From Nitrospiraceae bacterium (GTDB lineage: Bacteria > Nitrospirota > Nitrospiria > Nitrospirales > Nitrospiraceae), in NCBI GenBank assembly GCA_025934615.1, contig JAICXS010000119.1, forward strand, positions 1-6,383: DNA of 6,383 nt, given 5' to 3'. The notes below the pieces were generated by a model, which ran no database searches, was not told where the DNA came from, and saw only the letters and a program-made list of their open reading frames with translations. This document shows, in pieces, positions 1 to 5,572 of this stretch. Within the stretch, counting starts at the first letter, position 1; each line of letters opens with the position of its first letter. The position numbers were made by a program, and so were the translations under genes.

Positions 1-1
1 C

Positions 2-919
2 GCCGGCGAAGCACCTGTGTTTGCGCCGCGTCGGTTGATTATCGTCAAAACGATAGACAAATTATCCGCGCGCGATGGTGAAGCGTTGATTCCTTACCTG
101 AAGTCGCCGTGTAATTCGACGACACTCGTCTTTGTCGCGATCAAGGTAGACGGGCGAACGAAATTCGCGCAGGCGTTAAAGGAGCGGAGCGTCACGATCG
201 AGTGCGGCCCATTGCCCGAATCCCAATGTGTGCCATGGATCCGCGCGGAAGCTGTTCGCATCGGCGTCCGCCTGGACGATGCCGCCATGCTGCTGATGAG
301 GGATCTGGCGGGCAGTCACTCATTGTCCTTCATCAAGCGAGAACTGGAAAAATTAGCGGCGTACGTGCCGGCCGAGCAAGTCGCCACGCCCGCGGATGTG
401 GAAGCCTTACAGAGCGGTGAAGTCGGCGCCTCTGTATTTGATCTCACAACGGCGATCGGCGCCGGGGATCGGCTTCGCGTACTTCGGATCTTCACGAGGA
501 ATGTGGAAAACGGCGAGGCGCCGCTGCGGATTCTTGGCTCACTCGTATGGCAATACCGCCAGGTCTGGAGAGCGAAGGATTTACTGCAAGGCGGAAAGGG
601 CGAATCGGAGGCCGCGCGGATATTGCGCATGGCACCGTTCAAAGTCAGGGAGTTTGTGGGGCGATTTTCCGATGTCCACTTACACAAGGCGTTTCGATTG
701 TTCGCCGAAACCGATGGCAAACTTAAAGGCTCGAGCGCGACAGCGCCTGCACGGATTTTGGAGTCGATGGGACTGGAGTTGTGCCGGTTGGCCGAACTCT
801 CACGGCCGAGAAGCGCCGCTCAAATAACCGGATTGCAGCAAGCAGGAAGAGCAGGGATGACGTTGGAACAATCGACGGCGACGCGGACGATTAAGTCCGG
901 GCCGCCGACAGAGCGTTGA
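2..919 (+). CDS. holA: DNA polymerase III delta subunit, 5' end cut by window edge
   Basis: The delta subunit opens the beta sliding clamp within the clamp-loader complex of the replicative polymerase, in the cytoplasm. The frame is open from base 2, so the GTG at 17 is an internal valine codon, not a start. About 305 residues are visible and, from the usual family length near 340, roughly the first 60 are missing. The visible part opens with the family's typical strand pattern FAPRRLIIV, the end of the first AAA+-like domain core. It continues through the helical region (SFIKRELEKLAAYV, then the VFDLTTAIGAGD stretch) and the C-terminal collar (LGSLVWQYRQVW). These segments match HolA in order and character. 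The last 35 or so residues are a low-complexity tail that overlaps the 3' end of rpsT on the other strand by 29 bp. Identity is fairly secure; the N-terminus cannot be judged. Confidence 0.9.
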   Translation, partial: AGEAPVFAPRRLIIVKTIDKLSARDGEALIPYLKSPCNSTTLVFVAIKVDGRTKFAQALKERSVTIECGPLPESQCVPWIRAEAVRIGVRLDDAAMLLMRDLAGSHSLSFIKRELEKLAAYVPAEQVATPADVEALQSGEVGASVFDLTTAIGAGDRLRVLRIFTRNVENGEAPLRILGSLVWQYRQVWRAKDLLQGGKGESEAARILRMAPFKVREFVGRFSDVHLHKAFRLFAETDGKLKGSSATAPARILESMGLELCRLAELSRPRSAAQITGLQQAGRAGMTLEQSTATRTIKSGPPTER

Positions 920-1169
920 CTTTGGCTGAGAGGCGGGAGATGCGGCGAGAAGCCGTGTTGGGCTTGATCAGACCTTTTGTGACCGCCTTATGCAACGATG
1001 CAGTGGCATCGCGAAGGAGTGCTTTGGCCTCGTCGGCATTCTTCTCCTCCACGGCGCCCATCACTTTTTTTACCACATTCCTCATGGAACTGAGCGCGGC
1101 CTTATTACGCAGATGGCGTGTAACAGATTGCCGAGCCCGCTTGATCGTCGATTTGTGAATGACCGGCAT
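891..1169 (-). CDS. rpsT: 30S ribosomal protein S20
   Basis: S20 binds 16S rRNA early in 30S subunit assembly. The 92-residue product has the family's usual length and very basic composition. Its N-terminus is HKSTIKRARQS, followed by the RHLRNKAALSSMRNVVKKV helix. The C-terminal signature is KGLIKPNTASRRISRLSAKVNAL, split here as KGLIKPNTASRR and ISRLSAKVNAL, which is diagnostic for S20. The ATG start is set by a strong GAGGAG Shine-Dalgarno at 1175-1180, five bases upstream. The gene is monocistronic, converges on holA and shares its last 29 bp with the holA tail. A plausible sigma-70 promoter lies about 35-65 bp upstream. Identity is secure. Confidence 0.97.
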   Translation of the reverse strand: MPVIHKSTIKRARQSVTRHLRNKAALSSMRNVVKKVMGAVEEKNADEAKALLRDATASLHKAVTKGLIKPNTASRRISRLSAKVNALSAART

Positions 1170-1203
1170 GTCTACTCCTCATGAAAGGTAAAAACAGGCT
1201 AGT

Positions 1204-1233
1204 TTTGTAACATAGGAGCGTCTGATGGGTCAA
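1204..1233 (-). promoter_or_regulatory. Candidate sigma-70 promoter of rpsT
   Basis: Read on the - strand, TTGACC (1233-1228, five of six consensus bases) is followed after 18 bp by TACAAA (1209-1204, four of six). The predicted start of transcription near 1197 gives a leader of about 28 bases that includes the Shine-Dalgarno. The position and the -35 box are good; the -10 box is only fair. Confidence 0.5.
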
Positions 1234-1270
1234 GAAGAGGAACGCATTGACCTGACCGCCCTTGCTCGCG

Positions 1271-1286
1271 CAGCGCGCACGCGCTG
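1271..1286. repeat. GC-rich inverted repeat between rpsT and pyrF
   Basis: CAGCGC and GCGCTG form perfect 6 bp arms around a 4-base GCAC centre. It lies in the intergenic region between the divergent rpsT and pyrF genes, about 40 bp upstream of the rpsT -35 box. No T-run follows on either strand, so it is not a classical terminator. It could be a protein-binding site or chance in GC-rich DNA. Confidence 0.5.
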
Positions 1287-1314
1287 TCCTGTACGGCGCA
1301 GTGAACGGCAATCC

Positions 1315-1340
1315 ACGTCACATGCTTGGCATGTGAACGT
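1315..1340. repeat. Strong stem-loop or operator-like inverted repeat upstream of pyrF
   Basis: TCACATGC (1318-1325) and GCATGTGA (1329-1336) are perfect 8 bp arms around a 3-base TTG loop. After one bulged A, ACG and CGT extend the pairing by three more pairs. It sits about 105-130 bp upstream of the pyrF start. Neither strand has a following T-run, so a rho-independent terminator is unlikely. A dimeric regulator site or an RNA structure in a long leader are the alternatives; the sequence does not decide between them. Confidence 0.6.
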
Positions 1341-1378
1341 ACGCTCATAAAAAATCGGTATTAGACGCTGCATTTGAG

Positions 1379-1384
1379 GATAAT
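1379..1384 (+). promoter_or_regulatory. Weak candidate -10 box for pyrF
   Basis: GATAAT matches five of six -10 consensus bases and lies about 60 bp before the pyrF ATG. No acceptable -35 box is present at 16-18 bp. A TG dinucleotide lies close upstream, one base off the extended -10 position. This is the best candidate between 1234 and 1444 but is not strong. Confidence 0.25.
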
Positions 1385-1431
1385 GAGGTCCGTGTGACTA
1401 CCACGAAGTCAGGGTTGGCTGAGGAGATGAA

Positions 1432-1439
1432 GGGGGAGG
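1432..1439 (+). promoter_or_regulatory. Ribosome binding site that sets the pyrF start
   Basis: GGGGGAGG lies five bases before the ATG at 1445. This is an excellent Shine-Dalgarno and selects that ATG over the in-frame upstream GTG (1394) and ATG (1427), neither of which has this arrangement. Confidence 0.8.
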
Positions 1440-1444
1440 CAAGC

Positions 1445-2173
1445 ATGGTAAGGGTGAATGCGAGGGATCGTTTGATTTTGGCGCTCGACGTGCCGTCGTC
1501 GGACGAAGCCGAACGGTTATTGGATCGTGTAGGAGATGCGATTAGTTTCGTGAAAATTGGATTGGAGTTGTACACGGTGGCGGGACCCGAGATGGTGCGG
1601 CGCGCCATTGCCCGTAAGAAGCGTGTATTTCTCGATCTGAAATTTCTCGACATTGAGGAAACGGTAAAGCGAGCGACGGCGCGAGCGGCCGCCATGGGCA
1701 TTGATTTCGTTACTGTCCATGCGAATCGAAAAGCGTTGACGGCCGCAATTGAGGGGCGGGGATCGGTCGCGTCCGATGGGTCTGGACTGAAACTCTTGGC
1801 CGTTACAGTGCTGACGAATTTCGATGCTGCCGATTTACGCGATATGGGCATTCAATGGGGCGTGGCCGATCTCGTGGCCGCACGAGCAAAATTGGCGGCT
1901 GAAGTTGGCTTGGACGGGGTGGTGGCGTCTGGTGAAGAACCGTCGGTCATTCGCGAGAAAGTCAGCAAAAATTTACTGATCGTAACGCCCGGTATCCGAC
2001 CGGCCGATAGCGCCGCTGACGATCATGCCCGCGTCAGCACTCCCACCAGCGCGATTATGGCTGGCGCTGATTATTTGGTCGTCGGACGGCCGATTCGGGA
2101 CGCCGCCGATCCGCGGGCAGCCTCCGAAGCGATCGTGATCGAAATGCAAGCAGCGTTTGCTGCACGCGCGTAG
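1445..2173 (+). CDS. pyrF: Orotidine-5'-phosphate decarboxylase
   Basis: The enzyme decarboxylates OMP to UMP, the last step of de novo pyrimidine synthesis, in the cytoplasm. The 242-residue product has the normal length of the class I TIM-barrel family. The first barrel strand is LILALDV with the conserved Asp15, then FVKIGLEL with Lys37. The catalytic array D-x-K-x-x-D is at Asp64, Lys66 and Asp69. The phosphate-binding end has TPGIRP (181-186), ADDHARV near 191-197 and VGRPI (213-217). Two positions differ from the commonest form: Leu68 replaces the usual His in FHDI, and the VHA motif (91-93) is followed by NRKA rather than the common SGG-like stretch. All catalytic residues remain, so activity is expected. 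The start follows the strong Shine-Dalgarno; starting at 1394 would add 17 residues that do not look like the family. Confidence 0.95.
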   Translation: MVRVNARDRLILALDVPSSDEAERLLDRVGDAISFVKIGLELYTVAGPEMVRRAIARKKRVFLDLKFLDIEETVKRATARAAAMGIDFVTVHANRKALTAAIEGRGSVASDGSGLKLLAVTVLTNFDAADLRDMGIQWGVADLVAARAKLAAEVGLDGVVASGEEPSVIREKVSKNLLIVTPGIRPADSAADDHARVSTPTSAIMAGADYLVVGRPIRDAADPRAASEAIVIEMQAAFAARA

Positions 2174-2179
2174 CTGTTG

Positions 2180-2209
2180 TTGCGGCGCTCTTTCTTCATT
2201 TGCTAAGAT
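2180..2209 (+). promoter_or_regulatory. Candidate promoter for tRNA-His
   Basis: TTGCGG (2180-2185) and TAAGAT (2204-2209) are separated by 18 bp in the gap between pyrF and the tRNA. Each matches four of six consensus bases. Transcription would start about 30 bases before the mature tRNA 5' end. No terminator is visible after pyrF, so read-through from pyrF is an alternative. Confidence 0.3.
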
Positions 2210-2247
2210 AGCCGTCTGCCGATCTGTTTCTAATGACCTTCTCGGGT

Positions 2248-2325
2248 GGTGGGTGTAGCTCAGCTGGTTAGAGCGCCGGATTGTGGATCCGGAGGTCGCG
2301 GGTTCGAAACCCGTCACTCACCCCA
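2248..2325 (+). tRNA. tRNA-His (anticodon GTG)
   Basis: The cloverleaf folds fully. The acceptor stem runs from 2249-2255 to 2315-2321 with one G-T pair. The anticodon arm is CCGGA/TCCGG with loop TTGTGGA and anticodon GTG at 2283-2285. The T arm has loop TTCGAAA (2303-2309). The CCA end is encoded (2323-2325). The extra 5' G at 2248, opposite C73 (2322), is the G-1 identity element of histidine tRNA, so here it is genome-encoded. The tRNA lies downstream of pyrF on the same strand. Confidence 0.97.
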
Positions 2326-2723
2326 ATTTTTCTCTTCAAAATCAGTGTGATCCACGGTGACCCCTTTGTCCTTTCGAACTGATCTGTCAGCCCGTTAAGT
2401 AAACCGCTGTCTAGACGCCGATTTGCTAAGCCGGCCTCCTGTGCTGAGCACCAAAAGCTTTCTGAACCCTCTCTCGTCTTCTTGGACAATCCATTGAATC
2501 CATCTTTCAATGTTCGGGACAGCCGCGCGAAGAAATAAGCAGGGTGCATACAAAACTGTTTCGCTACTACCACGAAGAACGCAATGTCGGTGAGAGCAGA
2601 GTGGCCAGCCCAACCGCCATGGTGCCTGTACCTGAAGAGTCGGATAGCCCCTACCTTTGCGAAATAATTTTTCCCAATCGTCCTTGTTGGCTCGATCGTT
2701 CGGGTCGCCCCACGATGGTGCCC
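2326..2723. other. 398 bp without a supportable gene
   Basis: Open frames on the - strand here run back into the antisense of tRNA-His or are shifted copies of the PEP-CTERM frame, lack ribosome binding sites and match no family I recognise. The region would be the 3' flank of the PEP-CTERM gene. It contains one hairpin-forming inverted repeat (2492-2512). I see no T-run terminator and no repeat of the tRNA 3' end that would mark an integration site. A decayed gene cannot be excluded. Confidence 0.5.
2492..2512. repeat. Inverted repeat in the gene-free stretch
   Basis: CATTGAA and TTCAATG form perfect 7 bp arms around a 7-base loop. No T-run follows on either strand, so it is not a standard terminator. 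No function is assigned. Confidence 0.45.
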
Positions 2724-3392
2724 TTATTTCTGAAGCCGGCTGTTCTTCAATAGGGCGAGTGCGGCAACACCAGAGGCAAGCAACAACAGCGACCCAGGTT
2801 CTGGCACCGCGGCGGGCGAAGCAAACACATAGCTGATGCTCTCCAATTCCCACGTGCTCGGCCCAGATGGGCTCGTGGATCCGAAGACCCCGGTGGCGAT
2901 GCCCGTTCCGCTGAATGTGGCATCCACTGGGGGCAGTGCAGAACCGAAGAACGTCAGCTCGCCTACCATCGTAAACGGTGTAGACACGCTGATGATCGGT
3001 CGCGCGGCGCAGGGACACACGACCGTCGGCAATATGACAGATGCCGTACTGGTGAAGGCCAGATTTCCATTCCCCATCGGATAGTGCACGCTACCGAGGT
3101 CGAATGTAGCCCCCACAATGAATGCTTGCCCGCTCAACGGAACGGACGTGCCGGCTGCTATGAAGCCACCGGTGAGGACAGCGGGAGTCCCAATACCGCC
3201 CACAATGGACGACATGGAAAACCCCTCACCGCTCAGGGGCGCATGCACCGCGTGCTGCACTTCAAAGTCTGTGATGCCCTGTCCGCCAATCACGCCGTCC
3301 GTCACAGTGAGGGTGACGGCGGTTGCGTCGACCGTGATCAGAAGAAGCATACTCAGGACAGCGGGAATGATTCTACACGGGTTCGTGAGCAT
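2724..3392 (-). CDS. PEP-CTERM sorting domain protein, secreted, function unknown
   Basis: The 222-residue protein is laid out as an exported, exosortase-processed protein. A signal peptide (residues 1-25) has Arg7, a hydrophobic stretch 8-21 and a likely cleavage site after ATA (23-25). The body is rich in Gly, Ser, Thr and beta-prone residues. The C-terminal sorting signal has V-P-E-P (196-199), a hydrophobic helix LLLLASGVAALALL (202-215) and a basic tail (KNSRLQK). In this family the tail is removed by an exosortase and the protein goes to the envelope or extracellular matrix, often with exopolysaccharide. The tail is Lys-rich and poorer in Arg than usual. A Cys-Pro-Cys motif (126-128) is unusual for such bodies. 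The ATG has AGGAG (3399-3403) six bases upstream. The body matches no enzyme family I know, and no exosortase or EPS gene is nearby. Confidence 0.85.
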   Translation of the reverse strand: MLTNPCRIIPAVLSMLLLITVDATAVTLTVTDGVIGGQGITDFEVQHAVHAPLSGEGFSMSSIVGGIGTPAVLTGGFIAAGTSVPLSGQAFIVGATFDLGSVHYPMGNGNLAFTSTASVILPTVVCPCAARPIISVSTPFTMVGELTFFGSALPPVDATFSGTGIATGVFGSTSPSGPSTWELESISYVFASPAAVPEPGSLLLLASGVAALALLKNSRLQK

Positions 3393-3459
3393 CCTGGTCT
3401 CCTGACTGAGAGGTGTGTTCCGTTACTTAGTTCTCGGCATGGTAAGCCTCTTGGGTTAA

Positions 3460-3475
3460 CGCAACAAGAACCCCG
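3460..3475 (-). promoter_or_regulatory. Possible sigma-54 promoter of the PEP-CTERM gene
   Basis: On the - strand a GG pair (3474-3473) is separated by exactly 10 bases from GC (3462-3461), with TTGC forming the -12 element. This is the sigma-54 GG-N10-GC layout. The bases after GG do not match the usual CAC. Transcription would start near 3449, giving a leader of roughly 57 bases. PEP-CTERM genes in other bacteria are known to be RpoN/PrsR dependent, which makes the match worth noting but does not prove it. Confidence 0.3.
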
Positions 3476-3699
3476 ATATGCTTAATGTGAATGTTATACG
3501 TTCAGGTGTAGACTCTGAGCTGGCTGTGTCGCCTTGAGGAAAATCCTATCCGACGAAAACATAAAGCCTCTGCACGGTAAACTTTTTTAAAACAGTATTT
3601 TTGGCTCACCTTCCCTAAAGAGCGCGCTCGAATTTTCCGATCTTACCGGCCCTCGCTCGAGATAGGTTTGTGACAAGGCTCTATAACCGCTTCTCACAT
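3476..3699. other. Intergenic region between reductase and PEP-CTERM genes
   Basis: This is the 3' flank of the reductase gene and the upstream region of the PEP-CTERM gene, both on the - strand. It includes a 10 bp palindrome GAGCGCGCTC (3620-3629) and an AT-rich patch around 3583-3602. No convincing terminator hairpin with a T-run, no RNA gene and no plus-strand gene are visible. Confidence 0.5.
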
Positions 3700-5046
3700 C
3701 TAGGATGGAAAGCACTTCCCCAAAGCCAAGAGCCATTTCGGAGAGCCTTTGATGCGGATCTTCCCTCGAATGAAGGCCCATACGAGACTCTGTTCTTTTG
3801 CCAAGACGCCGAGCCAAGTTCGACTGTCTGCAGTGATACGGATGTTTGCGCGTCCGATGTGACCATCTTGAACCTGGAGTATGTTCTCTTGAATGCTTAT
3901 GGTTGCGTGGCTTGTCTCTTCTCCATGAAACGAAAAGTGGTATGTGGCCGTAAGACCTTCCGACTGATTCCGTTGAAACATCAGGGGTAGCGCTCTCAAG
4001 AATTGTTGAATGGTCCGAGGCCGAAGGCCATTACTGACGAGCTTCGGCTTTTTGTGAGGAAACCGACGCTCCACGTGCGCTTCGGCATCCGAACCTGGGA
4101 CCACATAGACCGTCTCTTTCTTGTCCTGCAACGGCTTGACCACGGCTTGGACAAATCCTTTCCGATTCGTGAGGAAGGGCGCAATGACGTCTTCACCGGC
4201 GGGGCACACGGCAAGACAGTACGCCGCCTTGTAATTGGCCCCAAAGGAAAGGCTTTGCCACATCGACGCCGATTCGGAGTCGGTCACTGTCGATCGGTAC
4301 CCTTTCGCATCTTTGCTTTCAGCAATGATTTCCACCCAATCCGAGAACCCTCCCATGAACTCGCGGTAGTTGTGGGTGTAGCAGGCTGCGAAATTGAAGT
4401 GTCCGTCTGCACCAATGGCGCCGACCGGACAAGCCGACACGCAGAGCTTGCACGCCAGGCAAGGGTTATAGCTAATCGGGTTACTATACGCCGTCACCTC
4501 GGTTCCTAGGAGGATGGTCGTCAGCAGGATAAAATTCCCGAACTTTGGATGGATGACATTACGGTGGATCCCCATCTGACCGAGTCCTGCTGCTACCGCC
4601 ACTGGTTTATGGGAGATTAACCAGAGTTTCCCGGCATTGAAGCGCTCCATCTCCATGGGGAATCCAGCTGAAGGATTCGACGCCGTGATTCCGTGTCGTT
4701 CGAGGCCCTCCACGATCTTGCGCGCGACGTTATTGACCTCATCGTTCGTATGGTGGAACTCGAGGTTGGCCACAGAGCGAGCCGGGCTGCGGATGGGTTC
4801 ACGGTTCATCCGGCAGATGACGCTCAGCAGCGTCTTGGTCCACGGGAAGAGCGCAAGGATATCTCTGCGCTGGTCCGCAATCGCTGGTCGGTCAATTTCC
4901 ACAAAACCGACATCGTCCGCGCCCGCTCCAAGACAGAGTTGTCGCAGCCACTCCGCATCAAGCTGACGCGATGGGTTACTTTCTCTTTTCGCGTGGGGTC
5001 GGGAAAGAAATTGTTGCACAGTGGGATGCTCCTGTAGGTGTAGCAT
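3700..5046 (-). CDS. QueG/RdhA-like iron-sulfur reductase fused to an SCP2 lipid-binding domain
   Basis: The 448-residue cytoplasmic protein has two parts. Residues about 28-290 resemble the epoxyqueuosine reductase / reductive dehalogenase superfamily. KPVAVAAGLGQMG (147-159) and the following HPKFGNFILLTTIL stretch match its corrinoid-domain core. A ferredoxin module follows: C196-x2-C199-x2-C202-x3-C206-P, then C222, then C277-x3-C281-P. In QueG the last motif has one more Cys three residues before C277; here that position is Ala274, so one cluster lacks a ligand. Residues about 345-445 look like an SCP2 sterol carrier domain, ending in FIRGKIRIKGSPKWLL, where QueG has HEAT repeats. It is therefore probably not the tRNA-modifying enzyme. 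Reduction of a hydrophobic substrate is an inference. The ATG has AAGGAG (5057-5052) five bases upstream. It follows marR in the same direction after 62 bp with a matching operator between them. Confidence 0.8.
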   Translation of the reverse strand: MLHLQEHPTVQQFLSRPHAKRESNPSRQLDAEWLRQLCLGAGADDVGFVEIDRPAIADQRRDILALFPWTKTLLSVICRMNREPIRSPARSVANLEFHHTNDEVNNVARKIVEGLERHGITASNPSAGFPMEMERFNAGKLWLISHKPVAVAAGLGQMGIHRNVIHPKFGNFILLTTILLGTEVTAYSNPISYNPCLACKLCVSACPVGAIGADGHFNFAACYTHNYREFMGGFSDWVEIIAESKDAKGYRSTVTDSESASMWQSLSFGANYKAAYCLAVCPAGEDVIAPFLTNRKGFVQAVVKPLQDKKETVYVVPGSDAEAHVERRFPHKKPKLVSNGLRPRTIQQFLRALPLMFQRNQSEGLTATYHFSFHGEETSHATISIQENILQVQDGHIGRANIRITADSRTWLGVLAKEQSLVWAFIRGKIRIKGSPKWLLALGKCFPS

Positions 5047-5059
5047 AGCCTCTCCTTAT

Positions 5060-5073
5060 GTTGCATATGCAAC
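5060..5073. promoter_or_regulatory. Perfect 14 bp palindrome, probable MarR operator of the reductase gene
   Basis: GTTGCATATGCAAC equals its own reverse complement. It ends 14 bp before the reductase ATG and next to its Shine-Dalgarno. Its 12 bp core differs at a single base from the palindrome in the marR promoter (5574-5585). MarR dimers typically bind such palindromes. CATATGC recurs 10 bp further on (5074-5080), one helical turn away. Confidence 0.65.
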
Positions 5074-5100
5074 CATATGCCCAAAAAAAAGCATGTGGTT
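5071..5100. repeat. Imperfect 10 bp inverted repeat around an A8 tract
   Basis: AACCATATGC (5071-5080) and GCATGTGGTT (5091-5100) pair at nine of ten positions, with the tenth a G-T pair on the + strand. The 10-base centre is CC plus eight A. It lies between marR and the reductase gene and overlaps the end of the perfect palindrome. The T8 run on the - strand lies in the loop, so this is not a normal terminator. It may extend the operator or shape DNA bending. Confidence 0.45.
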
Positions 5101-5108
5101 ATCCCGCA

Positions 5109-5549
5109 TCAAACGTTGCTCGTACCCAAGGCCGCGTCGATCCTAGCCAATGCAGCAACGCCGTCCTTCCCTAATAGCGACACAGCTTTCTCCTGAGCTT
5201 GCTGCCAAGTGGGCCCAGCCTTGGCCAAAAGCTTCGCCCCTAGTGCTGTCACCTGCAAGTGGTGACTGCGTTTATCTTTCCCTGGTACGAATTCTACCCA
5301 GCCGCGGCGCTGTATCCGGTCTACATTGCGGCTGACGGTGGACTTGTCGAGACAGAGCCGTCGCTCGAGCTCAGACGGGCTCGCTGTTCTCATTAGTGAA
5401 ACGGCAACCAGGATGTTCATCTGCGTGGCGCGAAGGCCGTGGCGACGCAAGCAGTCATCGTAGATCTTCGTGATGATGCGATTGAGTAGGCGCACACGCA
5501 TCGCAATGCAGTCTCGGGAAATGAGTTCACAGTCTGGTACATTGGTCAT
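5109..5549 (-). CDS. MarR-family transcriptional regulator
   Basis: The 146-residue product is a winged-helix dimeric DNA-binding protein, normally a repressor released by a small ligand or by oxidation. The N-terminal dimer helix includes RLLNRIITKIYDDCLRRHG (about 20-38). The recognition helix is LDKSTVSRNVDRIQRRGWV (67-85), and the wing carries the family Asp-x-Arg signature in GKDKRS (90-95). Four Cys are present (7, 14, 33, 66); Cys14 sits where a MarR subgroup keeps a conserved N-terminal Cys, so redox sensing is possible but unproven. An in-frame TTG at 5585 would give a longer form, but it lies upstream of the predicted transcription start. The ATG at 5549 has AAGGA (5558-5554) four bases upstream. 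The gene sits upstream of the iron-sulfur/SCP2 reductase in the same direction and both have near-identical palindromes, so it probably controls itself and the reductase. Confidence 0.92.
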   Translation of the reverse strand: MTNVPDCELISRDCIAMRVRLLNRIITKIYDDCLRRHGLRATQMNILVAVSLMRTASPSELERRLCLDKSTVSRNVDRIQRRGWVEFVPGKDKRSHHLQVTALGAKLLAKAGPTWQQAQEKAVSLLGKDGVAALARIDAALGTSNV

Positions 5550-5572
5550 CATATCCTTGCCCACATACATTA

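Noticed and set aside
2268..2573. Minus-strand frame of 101 codons ending in a FRTRDLRIHNPAL-like tail
   Set aside because: The tail is the antisense translation of tRNA-His, a well-known false gene. There is no ribosome binding site and no family match.
2298..2723. tRNA-His as an integration (att) site
   Set aside because: No direct repeat of the tRNA 3' end was found downstream and there is no integrase in the window.
2395..3018. Minus-strand frame of 207 codons
   Set aside because: More than half lies inside the PEP-CTERM gene in a shifted frame, with no start signal and no recognisable domain. The PEP-CTERM frame has a signal peptide, sorting signal and ribosome binding site.
3535..3595. 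Stretch with AAAGCCTC resembling part of a c-di-GMP-I riboswitch on the + strand
   Set aside because: The conserved GGCAAA block and the other stem are absent, and no plus-strand gene lies downstream. The match is too short.
5081..5112. Rho-independent terminator after marR using the T8 run on the - strand
   Set aside because: The stem before the T-run is short and mismatched, and in the better inverted repeat the T-run sits in the loop rather than after the stem.
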